Positions 45,816 through 58,340 of a stretch of DNA of 64,000 nt are shown here, in pieces. The translations under genes and the position numbers were made by a program. Position 1 is the first letter of the stretch; every line of letters begins with the position of its first letter. The notes beneath the pieces were generated by a model. It made no database searches. It saw only the letters and a list, made by a program, of their open reading frames with translations, and was not told where the DNA came from. The stretch is from Alnus glutinosa (lineage: Eukaryota > Streptophyta > Magnoliopsida > Fagales > Betulaceae), in the NCBI RefSeq assembly GCF_958979055.1, contig NC_084894.1:5399001-5463000 (forward strand), in the 5' to 3' direction.

Positions 45816-46303
45816 CTCTGTTTCTTCTTTCTTTTTATCTTTGTGATGGGCTTTGATCATTTAGTTAATAAAATGAATTATTATTCTTATCACACCCAAT
45901 TTTTGTTTTTAGCTTAAAGAATTATTATTATTTAAAAAGAAAAAAAAATGAAAGGGTGTGATAAGACATCTTTTTTCTTTTTATCAAGTCCAAGTCGTCT
46001 ATAAGAATTGGGTGTACTAAGAAATAAGAAGTCTTACCTTAAGAAAGTGAATGAGCTCACCGTACATGTGTTGAAGTGTGACATGAATCCATCATATAAA
46101 GCCCGTGGGACCATTAATTATTGAGATGTGTTATACATCCTCTCTTGATCTTTTTCTCGTCTATTTATTTTTTAAAATTATCATTAAATCTGTGAGACCA
46201 TGTGGATCCCACACATGGACCCACAAACCTTTTCCTCTTGTAAAATAAAGATATTCAGCCCTTGTGTAATTTTGAGAAAAAGCTTAATTTCTCTTTGGTT
46301 TTT
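45118..46303. repeat. Segmental repeat copy 2, carrying an ALMT exon-6 fragment (partner 14770-16016)
   Basis: It matches copy 1, including the fragment TTCCAAATTAAAATCCAAAG with AGCCATGC of ALMT exon 6 (45418-45446) and the ALMT 3'-flank tail AAGAAAGTGAATGAGCTCAC (46043-46062). It adds long T tracts (45164-45205), an (AT)n at 45782-45811, and GTTGAAGTGTGACATGAATC at 46071-46090, the empty site of the long LTR. Confidence 0.75.
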
Positions 46304-47547
46304 TTGACCTCCATCATTTATTAAAACCTCCTTTCAATCTACCATTTTGATCAATTTTAGAAGCAACTCATGTAGCCAATCAATTGCAGGATCGATCGAA
46401 AGGTCACCACAAAAAATGTGTTTTTCAGCCACCTGCAATTAGCCACGTGGATGTGCCACATCCACGGGGCTAATGGTTCACCACGTGCAATTAAGCACGT
46501 GGGTTCTGTGTAGCTAATAAAGATGTTGCTAAATGCAAATTAGCCATGTGGCTTTTCATATACGTGGTTATTTAGCCACCTGACTTTTAGCCAAGGGCCA
46601 CCTCGTGTCGCTAAATGTAATTTTATTTTATTTTTTATTTTTTTTAAAAAAATATGTATTTTTTGCCACCTACCCGTAACCCATGTTGCCAAAAATCTTT
46701 TTTTTTTTTTTTTAAAAGAAAAAAGAAAAAAGAGAATAATAGATCTGTTCTTTTCTTTTTTTCTCTTCCCAATATGTATACGATATACGTATGTATATCT
46801 CACAGGATTTCCGACGAGGGCCGGTGTATCCGGCGAGATCCGCGTCGGATCTTCGTCCAAATCGTTGTCGTCGAGATCCGGCGAGATTCAGAGCAGATTT
46901 TCCTTCCCCGTCAACGTCCGGAGCGGATTTTCATTTCCCGATGATGAAAAAAAACCACCGGCCTCTTTTCCTCGTCATCACCGGCCAGTTTTCCAACCCC
47001 TTCCTCCCCCGATGAAATCCAACCCAAAAACGCACCAGCTCCCGACGAGATGACGGGGAAGAGTTTCTCTGTCACCGACGACAAAAAAGAGCTTCTACAG
47101 GTAGTGGCGATCCAGTTGTCGTCTGCTAAAAAAAAAAAAAATACAAACAAAGTGATCAGACAGAGAGGGACGAGAGATAAAGAGAGACGAGAGAGTTGAG
47201 AAATATTTTTTCAAGAAAACAAGAGAGAGGCGAGAGTATTTTTTTGTTTTTTTTTTTTTTTAACAAACAGGGGAAAGGGGGGCAGGGGTACTGCATCTCT
47301 CCAGATGTACCCCTTCCCCCCTGTTTGTAGTGTACATCTCTCTACAAACACGGGATAGGCAACAGCTTTTTTTTTTTTTTATTTATTTTTTATTTTTTTA
47401 TAAAAAAAGTAATTGAAAAAATTTAAAATAATGAAAAATTTGAATTACTGGCCAGGAGATGTGCGCGTGGGACACGTTTGTCCACTCCTTTTGGCTTTTG
47501 TTGTGTTTTAATTAATTTTTTTAAACAAATGACGACGTGAGATATTA
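46304..47547. repeat. CACGTGG-rich subterminal-type block and hairpin, probably a CACTA remnant
   Basis: CACCACAAAAAATGTG at 46405 resembles a CACTA terminus and is followed by many AGCCACGTGG/CCACGTGC motifs to 46610. A moderately GC-rich stretch (46815-47050: GGCGAGATCCGCGTCGGATC, TCCGGAGCGGATTTTC) could be captured host sequence. An inverted repeat at 47263-47330 (ACAAACAGGGG...CCCCTGTTTGT) folds into a strong hairpin. No matching right end with a target duplication was found, so the element is not closed. Confidence 0.45.
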
Positions 47548-48110
47548 CACTACAAAAAAAGTTTTTTTTGGCCATTTGCAGTTCGCCACGTGTCAGCCGT
47601 GATGTGGGCACAACGTGGCAGATCAGGTTGTTGTGAAATGTGCATTTCGCAACGTGGCCACACTGTCCACGTTGTCACTGGGCCATGTGGCATACTGGCC
47701 ACGTCGCGACATGTGGACGACGTGGAATATCCATGTCATCCACGTGTCAGCGACATGGCAAGAACCCACGTGGCCACGTGGCTGCCTATGGCCACTTGGA
47801 TTTGGACCACGTCGCGACAGTCAGTCACGTGGAACAAATCCACATCGATTATGGACATGTGGCTACCTGTGGCAACGTGGTCCAAATCCACGTCGCCACT
47901 GTCATCCACGTCGCCAAAAATTGGCAAATTATTTAATTTTTCTTTTTGAAAAAATAATTCATTAAATTTATTTTTTTGCAAAATATTTAATAATTTACAA
48001 TAAATACAAATTTGAACAATATTGCAATAAATGTGAAGCAAAACAACAATAAATTATTTATAAATAAACGTTACTGTTATTGTTTATGTACATAATGACA
48101 CTACAAAAAA

Positions 48111-49663
48111 TCAACAAATCTTCACAGCGACGTTTTTGGGAATCACAATTTCCCCTACCAGGCGTTGACTCGCCAACGGGCGACTGATGCGCAAGGGACG
48201 GGGTAGAAGGTGAGGGTGTCCTAGAGGGAGAGTGTTGGCCGAGCGGCGATGGTGAATATTGCCGTCCAAGGGGCGAGACCGTACCCTGGGGAGACAGCGG
48301 CCCAATCGTCGTTGCATTACCTGTAAATAATAAAAAAAATTGAAAAATTAATCTATATGCATATTAAGTCCATAGCATTGAGGAAAAATAAGCAATTTAC
48401 ACAATTGTAATCATATCTGTAGAGGCACTACCAACGACAAACGACGTACTACCTCCGTTGTGTTGTGGAGAGTGTTGAGCAACCGGGCTCGTATGTAGTG
48501 CCCCCATGGAGGCAAGAATGGACTCGAAGTGCCTCATACATTGCTCTAATGCGTCATTCTTGTCGGTTTGAGCCCATAGCAGTATCTCCATCTTGGCAAG
48601 CCTACCCTCATGTACAGAGCAGCTCCGATGTGTACACTGTGATGGACCTGCCTGTGAACTGGTGCACTAGGAATAAGATGTGCCCCATACAGGAGTAACG
48701 TTCGGCCCAACTTGTCGAACCCTCCCCCTGTATTCAGGCTTCCCAAGCACCTGCTCGTACGCGTCATTTGGTGCCCAACGCACTGTGTCCTCTGAAACGC
48801 TCTAGGTAGCAGCAGGGTCATTCGGTTTACTTTGTGTCATCTTCTCCAGTATGTTGTCAATATATAATACATATGTAGTCAATATATAAGTTATCACATG
48901 CATAACTTAGAAATATTAAACGATAAGATTAGTAGCATATGTATAGGACCCGTGTAACCTCGTTCGAGTGACTCCCGTCCCGCCTGGTGTGCGTCTTGAC
49001 GAATGATTTCGCGAGAGTAGGAGGAGTGCCAAAAGTTGTTGCCTGTCAACATCCAAATGAAAAATGAAGATGGAAAAATTTTCAAAATAAATAAAAAACA
49101 GGAACATTATTGTTTAAAAAATTATATACAAATATATTAACATCTACATATATGTCTATACCTCATCGTGATTAAATCTGGCATAGCTCTTTGATCCCAA
49201 GCAACGAGGGAGGTCGTTCTGCACTCACATCCGCTTCATCCGTTCACAAGCATCCTACACAGTGAACATATATTTCTTAATCATATATTGACACACTAAA
49301 ATGAGACATAAATTTTTATTGAACAATTATTGAAAATACACATAATAATAATACAATCAAAGACCTACGTACCCTGTTTTGCTCGATACACCATTCTCTC
49401 AGCAGATGCTCCACATCTGCTCTGTCATACTTCTCAAAAACTTTGGCAGGCACTCTTGCACATATAGTCTCAGGCGTGTCACCGTCTTGAATCTGTAGCT
49501 GTGTTTTAAAAGAATGCTTCCACGAACGGTGCTTACGTCCCATATCTTGGAACGCTTCGTGCTGTGCCTTTTGTTCATCTATAGATATCGGGAGATAAAA
49601 CTCCTCCTGCACATGCAATTTAAACATTAAGTTTATAAGTTCAACAAAAAAATAACCCTAAGG

Positions 49664-49715
<52 letters not shown>

Positions 49716-50860
49716 ACAAATTAATCAAAATACAGATGTGTATTGAAACATCTATATCAAACATATATACCATCAGTGCCTGCCACATAGCCTTCTTTAA
49801 CTGCTTATCTACTCTTAGCCATTCGTCTCGCATATGCATGTAGGAGCCGCTCCTTGCAAGATTCCCTGTACTGCTCCTAAATCGGTTACAGGCTCGTCCA
49901 ACTGGTTGTGTCGCTGCATTATACTGTAGTACAATCTTTTTCTCCCTAGGGAGCACCCAATTTCTCTCAAGGTCACCTCATAGTAGATGCTCCTATTTGG
50001 ATTATACCCTAAACAAATAAAATAAAATACTTAAGTTAACATAATAAAAAATAAATAAAGATAAACTTAGATAGACGTATATTATTTCAAACTTCATATT
50101 AATTTCATATATATTCAGGGATTTAATGTTGTATAAATATGTACTTACCCATCAACCGAATATGGTCTGGCTGTAGGCGATGGGTCGCAGGGTCATTTGC
50201 ACGCTCGTTGCCATCCTTTGCCGTGGGTGGTTGCTGACTGTTGTTTGGAGGCATATCCTGGGGGCTATCGGGGGGCGAGTGGTCTGAACTCAACATCGCA
50301 AAGTCGCCCTTATGGGGCATCTGACTCTCCCCCAGATCTGGCCCCTGGCTCCCCCCCAGAGTCTCTCCCTCGAAGCCGGCATCTAGCTCTTGCCCGACTG
50401 GGTCAGTGGGAACCTGTAATCCTGCGTCTCACTATCAGATCCACATGGATAGGGTCCAAACCAGGGGAGGGGTTCGTATGACATAGTAGACCAAGGGCTA
50501 TTGAATCCCTGATGACCCTCTCGGGCCTATTGTTGAGCCACATGACCCGGTAAGGTGATCCCTAGCTGTGAGAGCGTCGACGGCATAACATATGGAGAAG
50601 AAGAATATCCAGCGAAACCAGGCTGCGAGTGCTCTGGCTGGTACCCTGCCATACTCGGTGGTAATGGCCTATAAGCTCCATCTGTGTGGTGTGGCGCAGC
50701 ATACAATGACCCCTGTGGCGTGGACATGGAAGTGGACGGTACGAGCATGCGTGGTGCCCAGTGCGCACAAGGAGGAGGTCTTTGGCCCATTGAAACTTGC
50801 GAACAAAGTTAGGCAACGAATTATGCTTGTTAATGCGTATAATTACCCACATATATATTA
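48111..50860 (-). pseudogene. CACTA second gene, TnpA/Transposase_24-like, broken
   Basis: On the minus strand the N-terminal part (50790-50130) is Pro/Ser/Gln-rich (MAGYQPEHSQPGFAGYSSSP, PDSPQDMPPNNSQQPPTAKD). A domain with [20 protein letters not shown], then [18 protein letters not shown], follows. After an intron- or repeat-filled gap (poly-A/T at 49662-49713) come [33 protein letters not shown] and [17 protein letters not shown]. The C-terminal part (48700-48400) has NDALEQCMRHFESILASMGA, and the end is Ser/Pro-rich. These fit the plant En/Spm Transposase_24 family, which binds subterminal repeats. Stops and frame changes are present, and exon borders were not resolved. Confidence 0.7.
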
Positions 50861-50999
50861 ATAAGGAATATGCAAATTAGACAATGAGATTTATTCATTT
50901 TGGTCAACGCACTTATTAATTTCTATACGTTACAAATTATGAAATTGAATTTAAGTGAATTGTACTAGCAAATAATATTTATTCATCCAATGGGTGCTT

Positions 51000-52245
51000 C
51001 AATCAGATCTATATCAAGCCTGTCATGCTCGAATTCATCATTCATATCATATAGGTTACCACAAGTTAATACTAGCGGCTCACACATGATAGGTTGCCCA
51101 TGCATCATGTCTCCCTTCACCCTGACCAACGTCGTACACATTCTTGGGTTTAGTCCTCATGGCACAAACCCAATCTGGGTTCCTTTCATCTTCGACGTAA
51201 AATACTTGGTCAACCTGAGATGTCAGCACGTAAGCGTCATCAGTTATAAGCTCTCCCCTGTGGACAAGGTGATTGAAGTTGACAAACACCAGGCCATAAT
51301 CGTCTATCTTGAATCCTCTATCTCTCGCGGGGTCCGCCAAATAGCACTTGAATAGGACATACTTAGACCTGTCATAGTACTTGACCTCAACTATATCGGT
51401 TAACTTCCCGTAATACGTTTCGCCATCAACAGTTGGCACACATACGCCACTGTTCTGAGTCCTCCTTCCCACATCATGAGCAAACGTGCGAAACACGTAC
51501 TTGTTATACTTGACTGCTGTCTCCTTCAGCCCTCTACAATGCATTACCAATTTGTGATCCAATTCCTCCCTACGTTGATCATCCAGTCTATTGACCTATG
51601 TGTTTATTACTATTAATAGAAACCACACTGGTTAATTATTTTGGTAAATCAATATTTAAAATACATTAAACACGCATTTTTTTTTTTTTATAAGTAAATA
51701 CCACTATTTTCTTACATATGCACGGTACCAGTCCCAGAATTGCTCATGATGTTGGGCTTCAATAAGATCGTTCGTAATACAACCCCTAGTTCATGATCGC
51801 TTAAGCGTGTCCTTGTGCATCCTACATTCAACGGATATCATTTTGTACTGATTATTATTCAGAGGCATATTAGAAAGCGCATACCTTATAAACCCTACTT
51901 AAATTTGCAATTGAAGGAAGTCGTCAAAGTTGAACACAATGAAACAGTTAATCTGGTTCATTGTCAAATGGTTTAGGCTTACTCGCCTTCCCGCCCTCTT
52001 TGAACCATCAGGATTTCTTTGAGGTCTGTTGTGGAAGGTTGGTGTGTTATCTAGGTACCTCGAACAGAACGTCACCAGCTCGGTCGCTATTTAACCCTCT
52101 GCAATGCACCCCTTAGGGCCTGTTTTATTGCATACATTAGACTTGAAACCCTATAAGGCTCCTAGTGTACACACATGCAATCAACTTATTAAGATATTGT
52201 CAAACCAATTTCGAAATAATTAACATATTTTATTGTAAAAATATT
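51000..52245 (-). pseudogene. CACTA TNP2 C-terminal region with DUF4216
   Basis: The longest minus-strand frame (51562-51080, 160 codons) contains YNKYVFRTFAHDVGRRTQNS, GKLTDIVEVKYYDRSKYVLF and DDAYVLTSQVDQVFYVEDE, the DUF4216 domain found at the C-terminus of plant CACTA TNP2 proteins. Just upstream (about 51770-51600) EAQHHEQFWDWYRAYV belongs to the linker between DUF4218 and DUF4216. It continues the gene at 52246-54589 and shares its decay. Confidence 0.8.
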
Positions 52246-54589
52246 TTACCTCTCTACCAAGTATATCCACCTATACTGTACGGGTCCGCCGAGTCTACAT
52301 TCACGCACAAGATGCACGACCAAGTGGACCATGTTGGTAAAAAACCCGAGGAAAAATACCTGTTTTAGCTTGCACAAAGTGATATAAACGTCACTTTGCA
52401 ATCGATCCATCTCATCTTGTGTTAATTTTGTTGAGTATATGCCTCTGAAAAATGCAGACATCTCCACAAGAGTTCTAACTACTTTATCTGGCAGTGACAG
52501 ACACAATACAATTAGGAGAAGCTGATGCATCAGTACGTGACTGTCATGACTCTTCAACCTCGAAATCGTACGTTCTTTAAGTCAAACACACCGAGAAATG
52601 TTCGAGGCATATCCGTCCGGGATTCTCACATTTCGAAGAACCTTCAGAAAGTTTGATTTGTCCTCCCTAGACATCGTGTGGCAAGCTGCGAGCATATATG
52701 TTTTATCATTTTTCGGCTGTGAACGGATACAATTTAGGTCTCAACCCCATTTCTTGCAAGTCGTTTTGGGCTTCGAGGTTGTCCTTCGTTTTCCCTTTAA
52801 TGTCCAGAATAGTGCCAAGTATGTTGTCCATGACATTTTTTTTCTATGTGCATAACATCAAGATTGTGCCAAAGTAAATTGTCCTTCCAGTACAACAATC
52901 TGAAGAAAATACTTTTCTTCTTCCACACTACATCATTAGTGCCTGTTGCACCCGTCTTTCGTTTCTTCCATTTCTTCTTACCTGCGTTCTCATCCCCAAA
53001 TACAATTCCGTCCTACCGTTGCATGATTTCGACCCCGTATGGCACATTGGGAGCACATTCTAATTCTTCAGTACCGTCAAACGTTCTTCTGTTTAGCCGC
53101 CACAAATGCTCCGTTGGCAAGTATCTTCTGTGGCTCATATAACAAAATTCCGGCCGTGTTTCAAATATTTAGACATTGTTGAATGCATACAACAAGGACA
53201 TGCCTTCACACCCCTGTTAGGCCACCCAGACAAATCTGCATATGCCGGCAAGTCATTTATTGTCCACATCAACTAAGCTCGCATATTAAAATTATCATTT
53301 TTTGAAGTATCAAATGTGCGTACCCCTACATTCCACAGTTCTTGTAACTCATCTATCGATGGCTGAAGGTAGACATCGATATCTATATTAGGTGAGCTCG
53401 GGCCAGGGATAACCAGTGATAGTATGAACGATGTATGTTTCATGCACATCTAAGGAGGCAAATTGTACGGTACAAGCAATACGGGCCAAGTGTTGTGGGA
53501 TTTACTCATGTTTTCAAAAGGATTAAATACATCAGATGTTAAACCAAGCCGCACGTTCCTACTGTTTGTCATAAAATCTAGATGTAATTGTCGAATGATA
53601 TCCATGCTTCCCTGTCGGCCGGATGCCTCAAAATACTGTCCCTAGTGCGGCTTTCTGCATGCCACCTCATATAGGGCGTAGTATGCTCCGACATGAAAAG
53701 CCTCTGTAGCCGTGGGATGAGTGGAAACCACTGCAACACTTTCGCTTGACGTTTTTTCCTCGATAATATGGGCTCACCATCCTCGTCTAACTGATTGTCA
53801 TCCTTCCACTTAGATTCTCCACGTACGATACACAAATCTAAGTCCTTGTTGAATTTCCATAATAATATACAGTTATTACGACACGCCAGAATCTTCTCAT
53901 ACACGAGCACCATGTCACTGAGAAACTTCTTTGATTCTTATGTATTACTTGGCAGAGTCTCAACAGAAGGAGGCAGCAATTGATTCATAAACTCGAGAAT
54001 ATCTGAGAAAATTTGGTTACTAATACCTCCAACGCACTTCAAGTTGTACATGTGTACAGTAGCACTCAATTTACTATGCTTGTTTCCGAGGTGAAGTGGC
54101 TTCTCGGCGGTCCTTAGCAATTCGTAGTACTTCAATGCGTCCCCTCCAGTCGCTCCTTCATTAACTGCTTGCAGTTGGCTATTGACATCTTCCCTAACAT
54201 TGTGCATGCTTAAGGCGTCACGCAACATGACGTGCGTCGCCACCCTGTTCTGTGCTTCCAACCGGTTCTTTGCCTCCACCCTGTTTTGTGCTTCTAACCG
54301 TAGCGTCTGCGGCCACAGGAATCGAATACCGGCCAGGAAAATGTCCACTAATCCTTGTCTCACCGTGCATATACCACAAAATGAATCCCGGGGTCATTCC
54401 CCTTCTCCCTGTCAGGTGGGCAAGAACGTAATCTGGGGGGTGGCGCTGGTTATTTCAATAGGACTTACGTGGGCAGTAAATTTTACCATCGGCAGCCGTA
54501 CAATTACAAACTGCAAATGCTACGAACGCTCTACACCCGTCATTATACTGTGTCATACCCCTATGTGGTGACATCTAAGACTTGTCCAT
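52246..54589 (-). pseudogene. CACTA transposase TNP2 (Transposase-associated, Transposase_21 and DUF4218 domains), broken
   Basis: The minus-strand start at 54589 reads MDKS then stop, followed by GCRAFVAFAVCNC of the Cys-rich N-terminal domain. Next come KVLQWFPLIPRLQRLFMSEH, YMRWHAESRTRDSILRHPAD and REAWISFD (53913-53578). Then NSRNVRLGLTSDVFNPF, IDVYLQPSIDELQELWNVGV, MWTINDLPAYADLSGW and RGVKACPCC follow down to about 53210, all hallmarks of Transposase_21. LKSHDSHVLMHQLLL and GFFTNMVHLVVHLVRECRLG (52557-52246) are DUF4218. Several stops and frameshifts exclude an intact enzyme. The protein would have cut and joined CACTA ends. Confidence 0.88.
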
Positions 54590-54762
54590 ATTTCTCTGTA
54601 CGTGAATTAACATACTAAAACAAATTAAGAACTTTAATTTGAGCAATTAAAGTGCTTAAATTTATTAAAGTAAAAACTTATAAAAAAAAAAAAACATGGC
54701 CGTCACTCTTGTTTTAATTTAATGTTTGTTTTAAACTGTTGATTCCGCATATTGTTTTAAAT

Positions 54763-55420
54763 TTTTAGAACCTTCTCACATCAACAATTAAACTTAAAAA
54801 AAAAAAAAAAAAAAGGTAAGAACGTGGCCGATTAAAGTGTTTGAATTTGGTGTTTGTTTTAAACTATGGATTCCGTATATTATTTTAAATATGCATGGTC
54901 GCATGTTCAAACCTTTTTTTTTTTTTCGAAGACAGTAAAATTCATCTATATTCATAGCACCTTAAAATTTTTAGAACCTTCACACATCAACAATTAAACT
55001 TAAAAAAAAAAAAAAAAAAAGGGGGGGGGGGGGGGGGGTAAGAACATGGCTGATTAAAGTGTTTGAATTTGACATTTGTTTGAAACTGTGGATTTCATAT
55101 ATTTTTTTAAATATGCATGGTCCTGTCAATTTTTTTTTTTTTTTCGAACACAGTAAAATTCATCTATATTCATAGCACCTTAAAATTTTTAAAACCTTTT
55201 CACATCAACAATTAAACTTATAAAATAAAAAAATAAAAAAAAGGTAAGAACGTGGCCGATTAAAGTGTTTGAATTTGGCGTTTTTTTTTTTTTTTTTTTA
55301 ACTGTGGATTCCGTATAGGATTTTTATATATGCATATGTGGAAAATTTTGTTTCTGTTTTTGTTTTTCTCTGAAGATACCAAATTCTTCTTATAAATCTG
55401 TAGTCTCTTCTCATGAACAG
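54763..55420. repeat. Three-copy tandem repeat, period about 200-220 bp, with homopolymer tracts
   Basis: Units starting AAATTTTTAGAACCTT occur at 54763, 54966 and (as AAATTTTTAAAACCTT) 55185. Each continues with CACATCAACAATTAAACTTA, an A run, GTAAGAACGTGGCCGATTAA and GTGTTTGAATTTGGCGTTT. The second unit has an 18-base G run at 55021-55038. It lies in the non-coding part of the CACTA element. Confidence 0.85.
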
Positions 55421-56158
55421 TTAAAGTTAAAAATAAAAGATAAAAACGTATTCGTCGCTCTTGGTTATTTATGACCTTTGTTTTCAATTTTTTATTACAA
55501 ATATTATTGTAAATGGAGGACGGTGGAAAATTTGCTTAAATTTTTTTTTCCAAAAAATAAGCACAATTTATATATATTAGTAGCACAATATTTTTTTTAT
55601 TACAATTTATATATATTCATAACACAAATTATTGATTACAATTTTCGATTTTAATTTTAGTTTGTCATTATTGGTTACGAACATATTTTTATAAAGTTAA
55701 AATATTGGCGAATTTGTTTTTTTTTTTTTTTTTTTTTTCTTTCCAAAATTACCAAAATTCATAATAGCACCACAAATTCATAATAGCTCACTAAAATATA
55801 TCACAAATCTTCTCAAATCAACAGTTAAAACAAAAAAAAAAATACAACACAGAAAATGATAGTAATATAAACACCAAAAAAAAATTCATGTTAAAAAATT
55901 ACAACATCTACATGCATAATGACCAACCGCAGCAAAACAATATATATATATATATACAAACACAACAAAATCAGTAACATTGCATGAAAAAAAAAAAAAA
56001 AATGTCTACAAGTATATATTCCATATTTCCACGTATTGGAAAAGAAAGAAAATTATAAAAATATCGAAACAAATACATTAAAATGTACCAAGTTCATTAT
56101 AGCAAAAAAATCAAGAAAAAAAAAAATTTAAAAATTACTCACTGTGGATTTTGTAGTG
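55421..56158. other. AT-rich non-coding right arm of the inner CACTA element
   Basis: Only A/T tracts, an (AT)n and short dispersed motifs are seen. No gene is supported. Confidence 0.4.
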
Positions 56159-56219
56159 TAAGGATGATTGCCTGGCCTGTGTGTACCTGCATTTTTAGAG
56201 AAAAAAAATCGTTAAAAAA

Positions 56220-56229
56220 ACTGTATAAA

Positions 56230-56263
<34 letters not shown>

Positions 56264-56372
56264 ACTGAGCTGAGAGAGAGTGAGTGAAAACACTAACCGG
56301 AACTGTGTCACCGACTAGAGGGTAGGCCTTTTAGGTTAGAGGGAGAGAGAGAGAGAGAGAGAGATACAAAAG
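56220..56372. repeat. Two (GA)n microsatellites
   Basis: AG repeats at 56233-56260 and 56341-56363 flank a short unique stretch that includes CGGAACTGTGTCACCGACTA. A related AG-rich block occurs on the left side of the region (47157-47240). Confidence 0.8.
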
Positions 56373-56449
56373 AGGGGTGATGTCCCGACATGGGTAGCTT
56401 TCAGAGAGCTACCCATTGTAAATTTTTTTTATAATTTTTTTTTTTTGTT

Positions 56450-56857
56450 TAAGGCAAGTGGTGCACGCGGAATTGTCTCGCGCAGCGCCGCTAGCCCAAT
56501 ATTTGCCATGTGGCATTCTGCCACGTGGCTAATGGGCGACGTGGTTGTAAATATGTGGCTATTGTGCTACGTGTCATTTAGTCACTCACTGTATAATATT
56601 TTAAATAAATTTATAATATATATATATATAATACGCAAATACAAATCCTAACTCTAAGTATATATACTATATATAGCACTAAACTAGGGTACGTTAGAGT
56701 TCAGTAAATTAATATACATAGAAAAAGTATATATGTTGAAATGTATAAAGTAATATAAATTTTTTAACGTGAATAATTTAAAAATGTATATATATAGTAC
56801 ACAAAAGTGTCATTTAGCCACGTCACTCATTGTATAATATTTTATATAAATTTAAAA

Positions 56858-56905
<48 letters not shown>

Positions 56906-58340
56906 TTGTAATACGCAAATACAAACCCTAACCCTAAGTGTATATACTATACATAGTACTAAGCCGTAAAACAAAAACCCAAACCTTAAAACTAAACCCT
57001 AACCCTAACCCTAACCTTAAAACTAAACCCTAAACCCTAACCCTAAGTATATATACTATATATAGCACTAAACTAAGGTATGTTAGAGTTCAATAAATTA
57101 AATATACCCAGAAAAAGTATATATGTTGAAATATATAAAGTAATATAAATTTTTTAACGTGAATAATTTAAAAATGTTTATATATAGTACACAAAAGTAA
57201 ACTCGAACTATATATACGTACGCATACTATATATAGTACAGATATAAGGTTAGGGTATATAAATATTATATGTACAATATTATGTATATATGCCAATTAA
57301 TTGGAAGTTAATTGACATATATTTTTTAAAGTATTTAAATAGTATACAAATGTAAACTCTAACTATACGTACATATACTATAAATAGTATATGTCTAGAG
57401 TTAGGGTTTAATAAATAAAATATGCCATTAACACATGTATATATACTATACAAAAACTTATACAAGATTTGAGTAAACGTGGAAAGTTGAAGGGAATTCA
57501 ACTCACCCTCCTTCACGGTATGTTTGAAGATAAATGCAAAAACCACCTATGGTTTGAATTCATTACGGCAGTTGAACACTAGTCTCCCTCTACTAGTATA
57601 GTTTCCAAGGCTCCCACCTACTAGATAATTGGGATGGATGTGTCACATGACCTTGATCATAGAGGGGAAGAGGAGCTCACGAGCTAGGAACATATAAATA
57701 AGGTCACATGTTCGACTTTATGGGCAACATGATCTTGATCTGCCAAGAAGTAATTATCTAGTAGGTCAATCATGGTCATCGTTTTGAACTGGATCAAATG
57801 ATAGAGGCATGCAAATTTCTATCTCTATAGGGTATGCTGGAATGCTTGGGATCAGAAGGCCAACACATTACCATGTTCTATTTGACGAGGTTTGCTTTTC
57901 TATGAATGATCCTCATGAACTTGTGCTTTCACTTTCTTAGCAAACCAGGCAAGCACAATTGTGGTTTATGTATATAGGATTAATATATTGCAAATTGTTA
58001 TGTTTTTTAAAGTACATGTTTTATATGTATAATACACAACCCTAACCCTACGTGTATATATATATATATACTATTAAATATGTATATAGCATTAATTAAA
58101 ACAAGTAAATATTTTTAATGTATATATATATATTACACAAATATTAACCATAGTATATATATATATACTAAACTAGGGTTAGAGTTTAAACCATAGAATA
58201 TACCAAAATATGTACGTAGTATTAATTAAAAGTTGTATTTATTTTTTAAATGATTTATTTCATATGTAAAGTATTTGATTATTTTTCTAGTTTTCCAAAA
58301 AAAAAAAAAAAAACTTGTAAGTTTTTTAAAAATTACAACA
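56450..58340. repeat. AT-rich repeat block with dispersed duplicate units
   Basis: A unit with ATACGCAAATACAAACCCTA, GTATATATACTATATATAGC and TAGAGTTCAGTAAATTAA occurs at about 56630-56810 and 56910-57190, and in part at 58035-58200. A CCACGTGG motif group lies at 56500-56575. The stretch 57550-57960 is not AT-only (CACCTACTAGATAATTGGGA paired with TAATTATCTAGTAGGTCAAT) and looks like an unrelated foldback insertion. No genes are supported. Confidence 0.6.
56983..57045. repeat. Short interstitial telomere-like tract
   Basis: AAACCCTAACCCTAACCCTA and CCCTAAACCCTAACCC variants occur within the AT-rich repeat. Only a few units exist, mostly the 6-mer CCCTAA rather than the usual plant 7-mer CCCTAAA, so this is not a chromosome end. 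Confidence 0.8.

Larger units (their letters stand above)
48099..56158. mobile_element. Inner CACTA element carrying the transposase genes (candidate ends)
   Basis: The left end CACTACAAAAAATCAACAAA and the right end (reverse complement CACTACAAAATCCACAGTGA) resemble each other and bracket both transposase genes. The 8.06-kb length fits an autonomous element. Flanking triplets are TGA on the left and TAA on the right, one mismatch, so the target duplication is imperfect. The short distance between the end of the TnpA-like gene and the left terminus is unusual. Confidence 0.45.

Noticed and set aside
47590-47965. Frames with repeated His/Val/Trp patterns
   Set aside because: They are translations of CCACGTGG subterminal repeats of a CACTA element, not genes.
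56983-57045. Possible chromosome end
   Set aside because: Only a handful of CCCTAA units occur, embedded in a dispersed repeat, with genes on both sides.
57550-57960. Possible gene fragment in non-AT-rich DNA
   Set aside because: No frame longer than chance and no domain; CTACTAGATAATT and AATTATCTAGTAG suggest a foldback insertion.
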